This document shows positions 1 to 10,790 of a DNA stretch of 64,000 nt, piece by piece. Numbering within the stretch: the first letter of the stretch is position 1; the number at the start of each line of letters is the position of its first letter. A program made the translations under genes and the position numbers. The stretch covers positions 86,877 to 150,876 of the forward strand of contig NZ_AUXV01000017.1 in the NCBI RefSeq assembly GCF_001625575.1. The letters run 5' to 3'. The notes under the pieces are model-generated. The model saw nothing but the letters and a program-made list of their open reading frames with translations, searched no databases and was not told the origin of the DNA. Source of the stretch: Pseudoalteromonas luteoviolacea S2607. Its GTDB lineage: Bacteria; Pseudomonadota; Gammaproteobacteria; Enterobacterales; Alteromonadaceae.

Positions 1-3000
1 CAACTCTTCATAGTTAAGTGATTCGCCTTGTTCGTTGCGCACCGCTATCGCATGTGGTGATTGCTGTGCCTGCGCTTCAAATAGGGCCAATGCATCAAAG
101 TCAGGCAGCGCCTCGTTGTGCCCTTGACCCAACTGGTTAAGAGCAGCCTGTGCCTGTTTATCTAACAACTGGATCTGGCCAAGCGGCTGATCTACTTGCG
201 TTTGCACTGTCTCTAATAGCAACGCTAAGTTATTGGCACATTGCGCCACCAACTCAGCACTAAGCTGCCAGCTCTGATAAGCAAAGTTAATGGTTAAACC
301 TTGTGCTGTCTCGACAAACACGGTCAGCGGGTAATTGGTTTCCTCACGGTTTTCAACTAAGTTAAAGCGCGCGCCGCCTAATTCTGAGGCACCCAAAGTC
401 TCCGAGATTGGGTAGTTTTCGAAAATCAGTAAACTGTCAAACAAGCCTTGCTGATTGAACTCCACCTGCCCTTCAGCTAGTTTTTGTATTTGATACAAAG
501 GCGTGTGTTCAAACTCTCGGCTTGCCATACTGTCTTGCTGGCGAGCTTTGAGCCATTGCCCCACGGTCAGTTCATCGTCTAGCGTGCTGATCACTGGCAA
601 GGTATTGATAAATAGACCCACTGTGCGATCACTACCAACCAAGTCAGCAGGGCGGCCTGATGTCGTCGCGCCAAAGCAAACCGCTGACTTGTTCAGCATA
701 CGCCCTAATAACAGCGACCAAGCGCCTTGTAAAACGGTATTCACCGTGAGCTGTTGTTGTTGTGCAAAGCGTTGTAATTGCGCAGCTTGTTGCTCGCTTA
801 ATTGCAACGTATGCTGCGCGTAGCCCTGCGACTCGTCCAAGCGTTCACGTACTTGCAACTGCGTTAAATAAGAGGCATCACCCAGTCGTTCAAGGCGACT
901 TTGCCAGTAACTGTCTCCCGCGGCGTCATCTTGGTTCGCCAAATACGCTAAGTAATCTTTAAACTGACCCCCAGGTGCTGGTAATGTTTGCGCTTGGTAA
1001 GCGGCCATGACTTCAGCCAACACCGCCGTGCTACTCCAACCATCTAACAGCATATGGTGATAGGTCCAAATAAAGTGATGCTGCGCTGGCGCTTGCTGAA
1101 CTAAGGTGAAAGACATCAGTCCCACTTGCTCTGTAACTGCAAACCCTGTATCAAGCAGTGACTTGGCAAGGGTATGTGTCGATTGTGCTGGTTCACTTTG
1201 CCAATCTAGTTCTGTTAACGCAATCTGGTGACCTTCTACCACATACTGAAGAGGCTGCTTTGCCGCCGACAAAAAGCCACTGCGCAATGCCTCATGACGA
1301 TCAACAACCAGTTGCCAAGCCGCTTTAAAGCGCGCCACATCAAGACCACTAATATCCAATCTCAGCTGATTGAGATACGCGGCACTTTGCTCCACCATGG
1401 TGTGGAACATCATACCCTGCTGCATGGGTGAAAGAGGATAAATACTGGTAACGTCCTGCTGTGAGATAGGCAATGCATCCAGCTCTGCTTGAGACAAGGC
1501 CAGCAGTGGCACATCGGCAGGTGTTAAGCGCAACTGGGCTTCGAGGCAATGCGCGATGACGTCACCAAACGCCCGTTCAAGCAATTGGCCAAACTCGGCC
1601 ATATCAGCCTGTAGCAAGCATGCGCTGCTGTATGTCACAGCCAATTGCAGCTGACCATTTTGAATGCCACCATTGATGGTAATGTCTGCACTGAGTGGGT
1701 TTTCAGGGGCAATACTACGGCCAACACCATCGGTGCTCATTTGCCATTGCGCCAATTGCGCATTGCCATTAGCATCGAGCTGACCTAAATAATTAAACTC
1801 TATTTGTGGTTTGCGCGTGCTACAAAGCGCCTGCTTTTGCGTCTCGTTGCCAAAATATTTAAAAGCACCGTAACCGATGCCCTTATTCGGCAGTGCACGC
1901 AAACGCTCTTTGGTATGAATAATGGTCTCTGCAATGTCCGTAAAACTAACCAATTTAACGGGGTACAGAGACGTAAACCAGCCTAACGTGCGACTTAAAT
2001 CTAGTTGTGACTGCCACGGCTCACGACCATGTCCTTCGAGGAATACCTGCGCGTCATCAGCACCCGTCCATTGCTTCAAGGCCACACTTAACCCCGCCAA
2101 TAGAAGCTCATCAATGTGTGTGCGATAAGGACGTTGCGCCTGCGTTAATAGGGAGTGTGTCTGTGACTCACTGAGCGTGATATTTAGCGTTTGTGCACGG
2201 TCCATGGTGTCATCGCCATCGGCAACAAAATTCGGTAAATCTAGCGCATCGCTATGCTGTGATTGCCAAATTGCAAATTCGTCCTCGTGGGCGCTGGGGT
2301 AAGTTTGTAATTGTTGTGCCCAGTATTGATAACTGTGGCTCTTTGCTGCAAATGCCACTGCTTTACCAGCTGCTGACTGCGCAATCCCCTGCAATAAGTC
2401 ATCCACCAAAATACGCCAAGATACCCCGTCAATGACCAAATGATGGGCAATTAACAGCAACTGCTGACGGGTTTCACTATGCACATATACAACGCGCAAT
2501 GAATCACCACGCATGATGTTTAAACTCGCTTGTGCTTGCTCCGCCAATTGCAAACAGTAGCTATCAAACGCTTGCTCGGTGGTCGACTGATACCACACCA
2601 CTTCACGGTAATCCGCTTCATCATAGTCACGATAAGATTGTAGCCATTCGCCCTGCTGCTGATATTGCAGCCGCAAAGCGTCATGGTGTTCAATAAGAGC
2701 CTGCACGCTTTCTGTTAGCGCTGCTAATCCTATGCTTGCTGGCGGTGTTAAGCGGATCGCTTGGTTCCAGTGATTAACGTGTTTAGGCTGCCTTGCAAAA
2801 TATGTTTGCTGAATGGGTAACAAGGGCACTTCGCCACTCACACTCTGCGGGATCTTATCCGCGTCACTTAATTCATTCAGCTCTTTGGCCAATTGCGCAA
2901 TGGTTGGCGCTTCAAACACCTGCTTGGCACTCAGTGCAAATCCATGCTGGCGCATTGCAGCCACAATTTGTAAACTCAGAATCGAGTCGCCGCCTAGGGC

Positions 3001-6000
3001 AAAAAAGTTATCATCACGACCAATTTGGCTGTGACCAAGGACCTGCTGCCAAGCTTGACACAGCAACTCTTCGCGCTCACCTTGTGGTGCTTGATAGGTT
3101 GTTTGATTTGGCAGACTAGGTTCAGGTAGCGCTTTGCGATCCACTTTACCGTTACTGCTCAGCGGTAAAGCATCCAGTACCCGAATCGAACTCGGTACCA
3201 TGTAATCCGGCAGCGCATCACTGAGCCCTTGATGTAACAGGCTTTCATCTAATGATTCGCCACTCACATAGGCGGCTAGACGCGCGCCACCATTGGGCCC
3301 AGAGATGGCCACAACCACCGCTTCTTTTACGCCCGGCTGGGCAAATAACTGGGTTTCGATTTCACCCAACTCAATGCGTAAACCTCGGATCTTAACTTGA
3401 TGGTCGGTTCGCCCTAAATATTCGAGCTCACCCAATTCACTCCAGCGCACCAAATCTCCACTGCGATACAAGCGGCTACCGTCATTGGCAAATGGGTTTG
3501 CCACAAAACGCTCAGCACTCAGATCTGGACGATTAGCATAACCTCGCGCAAGGCCAATCCCACCAATATATAACTCACCCACGGCACCAATCGGGCTGAG
3601 ATTTAACTGTTGGTCAAGCACCCACAACTCACAACCCGCTATCGGTTTACCGATAGGGACAGCCTTGTCGGTGCGACCATCACATTCGTAATAGCTGACG
3701 TCGATGGCCGCTTCTGTCGGACCATATAAATTGTGGATTTCAAGTGCTGGTAGTAACTTCAAAGTGTCTGCTTGCAGGGCCGTAGGAAGCGCTTCACCAC
3801 TACAAATAATGTGTTTAATACTGTCACATTGCTGCGCCAAAGGTTCACTGATAAAGGCCTGTAACATCGAAGGTACAAAGTGCAGCAAAGTCACCTGCTG
3901 TGCTTGAATAAGCGCGGCCAAATCACGCGGCTCTTTGTGGATTTCTGGTTCCGCCACAACCAAGGTTGCACCACGCATCAATGGCCAGAAAAACTCCCAA
4001 ACAGACACATCAAACCCATACGGTGTTTTTTGCAAGACACGATCTGTTGCGTCAATTGGGTAAGCTTGGTCCTGCCAGCTAATACGGTTATAAAGAGCGT
4101 GGTGGTTATTGACCACTCCTTTGGGCTTGCCCGTTGAACCCGACGTGTAAATCACATACGCCGCCTGCGCGGGTATGATAGTCACATTAGGGTAATCATC
4201 ATTTTGCTCAGCAATCGCCGATTCAAGCGTCGCCCACGTATAATAAGGTACCGAAAACGCACTATTTTCGCGATTGCCCAGCACCAGTTTGAAGGTGCTA
4301 TTCTGTGCAATATATTCAACCCGATCGGCCGGTAAATTAGGGTCAAGGGGCACATACGCCGCGCCACTTTTCATCACCCCAATCAACGCTATCACCATCT
4401 CGAAACTGCGGTCGAAATACACGCCTACTTGGTCTTCAGCGCCAACACCTTGGGCAATCAACCAGTTTGCCAACTGATTGGTGCGCTGTTCAAACTCTCC
4501 ATAACTCAGGTGCTCACCTGCGAATATCAGGGCACTGTGCTGCGGTGTTTGCTTGGCTTGTTCACTGATGATATCAGCAATAGATCGTTGCCATGGAAAT
4601 GCCTCCGCACCTTTGGAAAATGCTTCTAGGCACTGTTGACGCTGCTGCGGATACCAATCTAAGTATTGCAACGGCGACTGAGGGTTGTTCGCAACCGCAG
4701 ACAATAAGGCCGCAAGTTCATCTAAACAGTGTTTGGCAAAGGCTTCGCTGTAAAGTGTGTTGGCGAAGTATAAATGTAGTGTGGTATCCCCCGTGACTTC
4801 TTCAATCACATCTAATTGCAAATCAAACGGCATCGAAAAGCGCAGCGCTTGGGTATCTTTGAGTGATACGCCTTGCAAGGCATCCATGGCACCTTTATCA
4901 CGTTTCAAGTAGTTAAACATGACCTGAAAAAGTGGGTGACTGCCAGTGCTACGCTCAGGTTTAATGGCATCCAAAAGGTGCTCAAACGGCAAATCTTGAT
5001 TAGCCTGTGCAAATTGTGAAAACGCTTTGGCTTTTTCCAACAGTGAGGCAAAACAGTCCTCTGGCGCAACCTCTAGCCGCACTACTTGAGTATTAATAAA
5101 GAAGCCGATGAGACCATGGGTTTGTGCATGGTGGCGATTGGCAATTGGGACCCCTACTTTGACATCGTTTTGGTCACTATAACGGTGTAATAAGTACTGA
5201 AAGGCGCTCAGTAGCACCAAATATGGTGTCACTTGATGCTGCTTGGTCAGCCCTTGCACTTGTTGCCACAATGCGTTTGGTAACGCCAAGGACTGCGTAC
5301 TAATTGGGTAGTTACCCCCTTGTCTCGCCAAGCTATTCGCAGGCAAGCGCAGTGGTTCAAAATCATCCCCAAGTGCGCCTTGCCAGTCCGTTAATTGCTT
5401 GGCCAATAACTCTGAATGGTCTTGCTTGTCCAACCATAATGCATAATCTAAATAGTCAGCTTTAGATTCAATTGCTGGTAAATCTTGCTGAGATTGCAAC
5501 AGCGCATACGCTTGAATAAATTCATTAAATAACTGCTGCATCGACGTGCCATCAGTGACGATATGATGCATCACCACCAGCAAGGTACACTCGCCTTGGA
5601 CTTCTAATAAGGCCACGCGTAGCAAAGGCTCAGCCGTTAAATCAAAGGGTTTGTCTGCAATTTCAAACGCCTGCTGCGCTATATCACTTTGCGTTGGTAT
5701 ATCGATAAAGGTAAATGCATTGTCGTTTTGCAATTGCTGTACGGTGGTGCCTGCTTCTTCACTGAAACGGCTATTCAAGATCCCGTGTTTCGCGACCAAG
5801 TGCGCAAAGCCAGCTTGCACCCACGCCTTGTTCAGTTGCCCCTGAAACGTCAGCGTGCCCGCCAAGTTATAAACACTGTCTTGTGGGTCCAATTGCCACG
5901 CAGTCCAAAGACGTTGCTGGGCGGGCGTTAAAGGCACTTTGGCCGTTCTATCTTGACGCACTGCCAACTGATTTTGTTGCGCTCTGGCCTGACTGTCAGC

Positions 6001-6084
6001 CAATTTGGCTTTAAGTTTTAGCTGTTGTTCTTCAGTTAATGCGCCACCGCGCTCGCGTCTTCTTCTGCGCTTTTGCTCGCTCAT
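1..6084 (-). CDS. Non-ribosomal peptide synthetase, C-A-T-E-C-A..., 3' part cut by window edge
   Basis: The frame is open for 2028 codons from an ATG at 6084 (AGGTGG upstream) to base 1. A basic linker is followed by a condensation domain (LTPAQQRLW start, HHIVTDG near 5560), an adenylation domain (YTSGSTGKPKG near 4150, NLYGPTE near 3720), a carrier domain (DDNFFALGGDS near 3000), an epimerisation domain (HHLVIDGVSW near 2440, GHGRE near 2020, GIGYG near 1870), a second condensation domain (YPLSPMQQGM near 1430, HHMLLDGWS near 1050) and the start of another adenylation domain (from about 120). The first adenylation pocket reads D-V-W-H-I-S-L-I-D plus the invariant Lys; its A4-A5 segment closely resembles that of the serine-activating EntF, so Ser, converted to D-Ser by the E domain, is predicted. 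The gene is downstream of the PKS gene, separated by a hairpin. Offloading domains must lie beyond the left edge. Confidence 0.95.
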   Translation of the reverse strand, partial: MSEQKRRRRRERGGALTEEQQLKLKAKLADSQARAQQNQLAVRQDRTAKVPLTPAQQRLWTAWQLDPQDSVYNLAGTLTFQGQLNKAWVQAGFAHLVAKHGILNSRFSEEAGTTVQQLQNDNAFTFIDIPTQSDIAQQAFEIADKPFDLTAEPLLRVALLEVQGECTLLVVMHHIVTDGTSMQQLFNEFIQAYALLQSQQDLPAIESKADYLDYALWLDKQDHSELLAKQLTDWQGALGDDFEPLRLPANSLARQGGNYPISTQSLALPNALWQQVQGLTKQHQVTPYLVLLSAFQYLLHRYSDQNDVKVGVPIANRHHAQTHGLIGFFINTQVVRLEVAPEDCFASLLEKAKAFSQFAQANQDLPFEHLLDAIKPERSTGSHPLFQVMFNYLKRDKGAMDALQGVSLKDTQALRFSMPFDLQLDVIEEVTGDTTLHLYFANTLYSEAFAKHCLDELAALLSAVANNPQSPLQYLDWYPQQRQQCLEAFSKGAEAFPWQRSIADIISEQAKQTPQHSALIFAGEHLSYGEFEQRTNQLANWLIAQGVGAEDQVGVYFDRSFEMVIALIGVMKSGAAYVPLDPNLPADRVEYIAQNSTFKLVLGNRENSAFSVPYYTWATLESAIAEQNDDYPNVTIIPAQAAYVIYTSGSTGKPKGVVNNHHALYNRISWQDQAYPIDATDRVLQKTPYGFDVSVWEFFWPLMRGATLVVAEPEIHKEPRDLAALIQAQQVTLLHFVPSMLQAFISEPLAQQCDSIKHIICSGEALPTALQADTLKLLPALEIHNLYGPTEAAIDVSYYECDGRTDKAVPIGKPIAGCELWVLDQQLNLSPIGAVGELYIGGIGLARGYANRPDLSAERFVANPFANDGSRLYRSGDLVRWSELGELEYLGRTDHQVKIRGLRIELGEIETQLFAQPGVKEAVVVAISGPNGGARLAAYVSGESLDESLLHQGLSDALPDYMVPSSIRVLDALPLSSNGKVDRKALPEPSLPNQTTYQAPQGEREELLCQAWQQVLGHSQIGRDDNFFALGGDSILSLQIVAAMRQHGFALSAKQVFEAPTIAQLAKELNELSDADKIPQSVSGEVPLLPIQQTYFARQPKHVNHWNQAIRLTPPASIGLAALTESVQALIEHHDALRLQYQQQGEWLQSYRDYDEADYREVVWYQSTTEQAFDSYCLQLAEQAQASLNIMRGDSLRVVYVHSETRQQLLLIAHHLVIDGVSWRILVDDLLQGIAQSAAGKAVAFAAKSHSYQYWAQQLQTYPSAHEDEFAIWQSQHSDALDLPNFVADGDDTMDRAQTLNITLSESQTHSLLTQAQRPYRTHIDELLLAGLSVALKQWTGADDAQVFLEGHGREPWQSQLDLSRTLGWFTSLYPVKLVSFTDIAETIIHTKERLRALPNKGIGYGAFKYFGNETQKQALCSTRKPQIEFNYLGQLDANGNAQLAQWQMSTDGVGRSIAPENPLSADITINGGIQNGQLQLAVTYSSACLLQADMAEFGQLLERAFGDVIAHCLEAQLRLTPADVPLLALSQAELDALPISQQDVTSIYPLSPMQQGMMFHTMVEQSAAYLNQLRLDISGLDVARFKAAWQLVVDRHEALRSGFLSAAKQPLQYVVEGHQIALTELDWQSEPAQSTHTLAKSLLDTGFAVTEQVGLMSFTLVQQAPAQHHFIWTYHHMLLDGWSSTAVLAEVMAAYQAQTLPAPGGQFKDYLAYLANQDDAAGDSYWQSRLERLGDASYLTQLQVRERLDESQGYAQHTLQLSEQQAAQLQRFAQQQQLTVNTVLQGAWSLLLGRMLNKSAVCFGATTSGRPADLVGSDRTVGLFINTLPVISTLDDELTVGQWLKARQQDSMASREFEHTPLYQIQKLAEGQVEFNQQGLFDSLLIFENYPISETLGASELGGARFNLVENREETNYPLTVFVETAQGLTINFAYQSWQLSAELVAQCANNLALLLETVQTQVDQPLGQIQLLDKQAQAALNQLGQGHNEALPDFDALALFEAQAQQSPHAIAVRNEQGESLNYEEL

Positions 6085-6414
6085 GCTGATTCCACCTGGA
6101 TCTCGATTATTATGCACTGCTAATCTGGTTGATTGAGTGAAATGGAGTTCAACGTTTCTCCGTTCCACCACATCGCAATTATTTGGCATTCTCTACCTAC
6201 TGGCAGACACAAAACTACGCGGCTTACATGAAAGTAAGGTGCTGTTTTAATTTGCTTAAATGAGTTTTATGACTGAGTTTTGTACATCGTTTATGATTTT
6301 GATGTGTTGGTAAATTTGCCCTTGATGCCAGCTAGACGTTGGGAAATGAAAAAAATAAAGCAGGAGGCCGCAATGGCCTCCAAAAAATTCAATGATAGGA
6401 TAGGTAGCGCGACG
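6085..6414. other. 330-bp spacer between PKS and NRPS genes
   Basis: No coding frame is convincing here, although the genes upstream are spaced by only two bases. The right end holds a terminator-like hairpin just after the PKS stop. The rest is AT-rich and could carry a separate promoter for the minus-strand NRPS gene, but I see no clear -35/-10 pair and no Fur box. Confidence 0.5.
6363..6381 (-). terminator. Terminator-like hairpin after the PKS gene
   Basis: A perfect 7-bp GC-rich stem (GGAGGCC/GGCCTCC, 5-nt loop) begins about 33 bases past the PKS stop. On the minus strand it is followed, after TGC, by a T-rich run (TTTATTTTTTT). It may end or attenuate transcription between the PKS gene and the next NRPS gene. 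Confidence 0.55.
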
Positions 6415-9400
6415 TTATTCGCTCAGTAACTGCTCTTCAATTAGGAAGATCAGGTTATCTAGATTCGGATCTTCAAAGAAGGTTGCCGGTTCAACTTCAA
6501 CTGCGAACTGCTGCTTCACCTTTGCCAGCATTTGAATTGCTATCAGTGAGTCACCACCAAGCTCAAACAAGTTATCGAAAATACCGATTTCGTCAAAGCC
6601 CAAGAATTCACTCCAAATTGCAGCCAACTGCAATTCGAGTTCGCTCTCTGGCGCTTCAAACTCCGTATCTAGATCAGGTCGCTTGTGGCCTTTAGGTACT
6701 GGCGATTTAGCCTGCATCAAGCGCTCAGTTAGCTCTGCCACTTTGTCCGCACGCGCTTGCCAAGACAAGCTCGCAGCGTACAATTGCGGTGCTTGAGATT
6801 GACCAATACCCGCAAGCAAAGTTCGTGCAGCGGCTTCATCAATACCAAACTCTTCACCCACACTGTGCCCCGCAGCCATACCGATGTTTGCCCATGCATC
6901 CCAGTTAACCGACTGTACCAAGAAAGGCTGTGGCTGCATGGCCACCGCATCTAAATAGCTATTGGCCGCGCAATAATCACTTTGACCCAGTGCACCGAGT
7001 ACCGAAGCCAATGACGAACATAGGATCATGCGCTCAAGTTGATGAGATTTAAACGCAGCCAAGAGGTTATCAGTACCTCGGGTTTTCGCAGCCATGCTTT
7101 GTGCCGCCTGCTCTGCGTTAACCTGCGCCAACATCCCCCCACCCGGCAGGCCCGCTGCATGGATCACTTGAGTAACTCGTCCCAATGATTGCTCAGCGTG
7201 ACTAATAGCCACATTTAAGCTCGCAATGTCTAATACATCTGCCTGCACGACCGCGATACGTGCACCAGCATCTTGCAATGCTTGTAGTGCGCTTAATTGG
7301 CCCACCAACTTAGCGTCACTGGACTCATCCGCAATCAATGCAGCCCATTGTTCGCTTGCTGGCAGCGCGCTGCGGGTTTGTAACACCAAGGCATGACCTT
7401 GGGCAGCTAAAAGCTTGGCAAGGACTAAACCGACGCCACCTAAACCACCGGTAATAAAGGTTACAGCGGATGACGATGCTGCATTTACCTGCGCCGCGAT
7501 TGCAGGTAAAGCTTGCTGCGTCAGTACAAAACGCTGGCGACCACGATAGGCGATTTCTTGCACATCAATTGCCATATCAGCCACTAACTGATTGGCAAAT
7601 TGCAATTGGCTGCTATCGCGATGGGTGTGTGATACTTCACGCAACTGACAGTGAATTGTCGATTGTTCCATGGCGACAACACGCGTCATACCAAGGGCTG
7701 TGGCTTTTTCGGCAGATACTGTTTCATCACCCAAGACGCTAAACAACTCACTTGCCACCACAGTCCAATGAATTTGATCTTGCCCTAGTAACCACTTCGA
7801 CAGTGGTAACAACAATTGATAGCCACAGGCGTGCTGATCCAATAGACGACAATCAACAATGCGCTTAAATCCGTCGATTTGCTCGTGAAGCATGCTTAAT
7901 TGGCCCGCATCATGGCAATCTAACCGATACTGATTTTGGTCAAGGGCAGAGAATGCGTCGCCTTGCCAAACTTGGATAACCGTCGCGCCTTTTGCAGCCA
8001 GCGCAGAGCTTAATTGTGCTGTCAGCGGTGCATCCGAGGCAAGCAACACCACCTTTTGGCCCTGCAAATCAATAGATGACAAGGCAGTAATAGGCTGTTG
8101 TTGCCAAATTGGCTCTAATAACTCAGGGCCAGTATCTTCACTGACACGTGTGTTTGCAGCGCTAACCGTTTTGGCATCCACCCAAAATTCCGTTTTATCA
8201 AATTGATACGCCGGGAATGCCGTTTCAGCGCCCTGTACAACTTCGCTCACCTGTGACCACTCGATTTGCACACCCAGCTGCCAAAGCTTTGCCAAGGTCT
8301 TCACAAAAGGAGGAATAGGCGCTTTGAGGTCGCGTGCATGTGCAATGGAATTAAGCACGGTCACGGTGTCAGATACCGATTGTTTGGCAAGCTTTTGCAA
8401 CGTATCGCCAGGGCCTGCCTCGATTAACACATCACAGCGCTGCGCTAGCGTGTTCACGCCCTCGACAAAATTAACGGCTTGGCGGATATGATCCAGCCAA
8501 TATTGCGTTGACGTTGCTTGCTCAGCAGTGATCCAAGTCCCCGAGAGGTTAGAAACGAAAGGCGTGCTAGGCGCATTTAACTGAACTTGCGCAAGAACCT
8601 CAGCAAATTCGTTGAGTACCGGTTCTGTCAGATGACTGTGGAATGCATGAGACACGTGTAAACGCGTCACACTGATATCAGCGGCTTTCAATTCACCTTG
8701 CAGGGCTTTAATTGCTTCTTTGGTGCCCGCAACCACCGTATTGCTAGGGCTGTTGCATGCCGCAATATCTAACTGTTCATTCAAATAAGGAGTCAGGCTT
8801 TGCGCATCGCTCATCACCGAAAGCATCGCGCCCGGAGCCATGTTTTGTAGCGCCTCACCACGTGCCGTGACCAGCTTAACAGCCGTCTCTAAACTCATCA
8901 CCCCACTCAAACAGGCCGCCACGTATTCACCAATACTGTGTCCCAACATCGCCTCGATGTGAACACCGTGACTCTCGTAACTCTTGGCCATAGCATAGGC
9001 CACCACGAACAGGGCTGGTTGCGTCACTCGCGTTTGGCCAAGCAACTGGTTAGCCGCCAATAGCTCATCGTCACTTGGGGTAAACACGCGACGCAATTCA
9101 TCCTGTAACTCTGTGTTGAATAACGCCGTCACAGCCTCAAAATGCGCCTTAAATGCGGGTATATGTTTTAACAGTGGCTGTGCCATCGTCACGTATTGCG
9201 ACCCCTGACCTGAGAACATCAAGCCAATCTTATGATTGCTTGCCTTGTCACCACTGATATCGCGGACAAGGAGTTGCTGTGCTTGCTCAGCACTGTCCAC
9301 CACAACCGCATGACGAATGGCTTGCGCCGTGCGGCTATGTTGCAACTGTGCAGCAATCAAAGGGAGCTGCTCTGGTGATTGTTGGAGCTTAATTGCCAAT

Positions 9401-10788
9401 GCCTGACGCTGTGCTTCCAACGCGGATTGACTATTGCCTGACAGCGGTAAAATGTGCCAAGGTGCAGCCTGATTGAACGCCACCTCAGGTGCGACGTACT
9501 CTTCTAAAATGACATGGGCATTTGTGCCGCCCATACCCAATGAGCTAACCGCTGCACGGCGCACTGAATCGCTTTGCCAAGACTTAAGTTCGGTATTCAC
9601 GTAAAACGGACTATTGGCAAAGTCGATTTTGCTGTTCAACGGGCTGCTGTGCAAACTGGGTGGAAGCGTTTTATGACGCAGGGCTTGAACGGCTTTGATA
9701 AGCCCAGTTACCCCTGCTGCCGAGTCCAAGTGGCCAATGTTGGCCTTTATTGAGCCAATGGCGATTTGCTGCTTGTCGCACGCCCCATATGCTCGGCTCA
9801 ATGCTGCGATTTCAATAGGGTCGCCAAGCGTTGTGCCCGTACCGTGTGTTTCAATATATCCCACCGAGCTCGGGTCAATGTCAGCAAACTCAAGGGCTGC
9901 TTCTATCGCGCCCGCCTGACCTGTCACACTCGGTGCCGTGTACCCAACTTTTTCTTTACCATCGTTGTTGATAGCAGAGCCTTTGATCACCGCAAGAATA
10001 TGGTCACCCTCTTCAATGGCATCGTCAACGCGCTTGAGTACCACCGCTGCGCTGCCACTGCCAATCAAGATGCCATCGGCTTGCTCACCAAACGCGCTTA
10101 ACTGACCTGAAGGAGACAAGCTCCCCCCCGCTGGTGCATGGTAGCCTTGCTCATTATTCAGATTGAGCCAAACACCACCGGCAAGCGCCGAGTCACATTC
10201 GTAGTTCTGCAAAGCCCGACACGCCATATGCACAGCCACGAGCGAGGTTGAACATGCCGTTTGCACCGTCACAGCAGGACCCGTTAGGTCTAGCTCGTAG
10301 CTGACACGTGTCGCCAACGAATCTTTATCGTTACCATTGGTAAGTGCCAGCAAACTGGTGATATCTTGTTGGCTATCTGTCAGCAGGTTTTGTAATAAAT
10401 AAGCAGGGACGCCACATCCTGCAAACACCCCAGTAAAATTACTGCTATTGGTCGTGATGCCAGCATGCTCTAGAGCATGCCAACAGGTTTGCAAAAAGAC
10501 CCGCTGCTGTGGGTCAAGTTGCGCCGCTTCTTTTGGCGTGTAACCAAAAAATGCCGCATCAAACTGCGCCATGCCCGTAAAAGGCACACCGCGTTTTACA
10601 TAATCAGGGTGCGCCAAGTCATCTTCACTGACACCCGCAGCGCGCAACTCTGCATCCGTTAAATCTTGCACGGCGCACTTGCCGTCTCGTACATTTTGCC
10701 ACAGCGCATCAACGTTGTCGGCATCTGGGAAACGGCCCGCCATGCCCACAATGGCAATATCTAATTCGCTATAATTGTTTTCTGACAT
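6415..10788 (-). CDS. Type I polyketide synthase, KS-AT-KR-ACP
   Basis: A 1457-residue single-module PKS expected to add one malonyl-derived C2 unit to the aminoacyl chain from the preceding NRPS and reduce the keto group. In order it has a ketosynthase (residues about 10-430; TACSTS active Cys near 180, EAHGTGT-like ETHGTGT, and NIGHLDSAAG), an acyltransferase (about 500-810; GHSIGEY, and HAFHSH, the malonyl-CoA signature), a ketoreductase (TGGLGGVG nucleotide site; Ser-Tyr-Asn residues in SSLAS and SDYCAANSY, so probably active) and an acyl carrier domain (FELGGDSL). No dehydratase or enoylreductase is seen, so the product should be a beta-hydroxy extension giving a statine-like gamma-amino-beta-hydroxy unit. 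Its ATG lies two bases after the stop of the upstream NRPS gene, implying coupled translation. Confidence 0.95.
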   Translation of the reverse strand: MSENNYSELDIAIVGMAGRFPDADNVDALWQNVRDGKCAVQDLTDAELRAAGVSEDDLAHPDYVKRGVPFTGMAQFDAAFFGYTPKEAAQLDPQQRVFLQTCWHALEHAGITTNSSNFTGVFAGCGVPAYLLQNLLTDSQQDITSLLALTNGNDKDSLATRVSYELDLTGPAVTVQTACSTSLVAVHMACRALQNYECDSALAGGVWLNLNNEQGYHAPAGGSLSPSGQLSAFGEQADGILIGSGSAAVVLKRVDDAIEEGDHILAVIKGSAINNDGKEKVGYTAPSVTGQAGAIEAALEFADIDPSSVGYIETHGTGTTLGDPIEIAALSRAYGACDKQQIAIGSIKANIGHLDSAAGVTGLIKAVQALRHKTLPPSLHSSPLNSKIDFANSPFYVNTELKSWQSDSVRRAAVSSLGMGGTNAHVILEEYVAPEVAFNQAAPWHILPLSGNSQSALEAQRQALAIKLQQSPEQLPLIAAQLQHSRTAQAIRHAVVVDSAEQAQQLLVRDISGDKASNHKIGLMFSGQGSQYVTMAQPLLKHIPAFKAHFEAVTALFNTELQDELRRVFTPSDDELLAANQLLGQTRVTQPALFVVAYAMAKSYESHGVHIEAMLGHSIGEYVAACLSGVMSLETAVKLVTARGEALQNMAPGAMLSVMSDAQSLTPYLNEQLDIAACNSPSNTVVAGTKEAIKALQGELKAADISVTRLHVSHAFHSHLTEPVLNEFAEVLAQVQLNAPSTPFVSNLSGTWITAEQATSTQYWLDHIRQAVNFVEGVNTLAQRCDVLIEAGPGDTLQKLAKQSVSDTVTVLNSIAHARDLKAPIPPFVKTLAKLWQLGVQIEWSQVSEVVQGAETAFPAYQFDKTEFWVDAKTVSAANTRVSEDTGPELLEPIWQQQPITALSSIDLQGQKVVLLASDAPLTAQLSSALAAKGATVIQVWQGDAFSALDQNQYRLDCHDAGQLSMLHEQIDGFKRIVDCRLLDQHACGYQLLLPLSKWLLGQDQIHWTVVASELFSVLGDETVSAEKATALGMTRVVAMEQSTIHCQLREVSHTHRDSSQLQFANQLVADMAIDVQEIAYRGRQRFVLTQQALPAIAAQVNAASSSAVTFITGGLGGVGLVLAKLLAAQGHALVLQTRSALPASEQWAALIADESSDAKLVGQLSALQALQDAGARIAVVQADVLDIASLNVAISHAEQSLGRVTQVIHAAGLPGGGMLAQVNAEQAAQSMAAKTRGTDNLLAAFKSHQLERMILCSSLASVLGALGQSDYCAANSYLDAVAMQPQPFLVQSVNWDAWANIGMAAGHSVGEEFGIDEAAARTLLAGIGQSQAPQLYAASLSWQARADKVAELTERLMQAKSPVPKGHKRPDLDTEFEAPESELELQLAAIWSEFLGFDEIGIFDNLFELGGDSLIAIQMLAKVKQQFAVEVEPATFFEDPNLDNLIFLIEEQLLSE

Positions 10789-10790
10789 TG

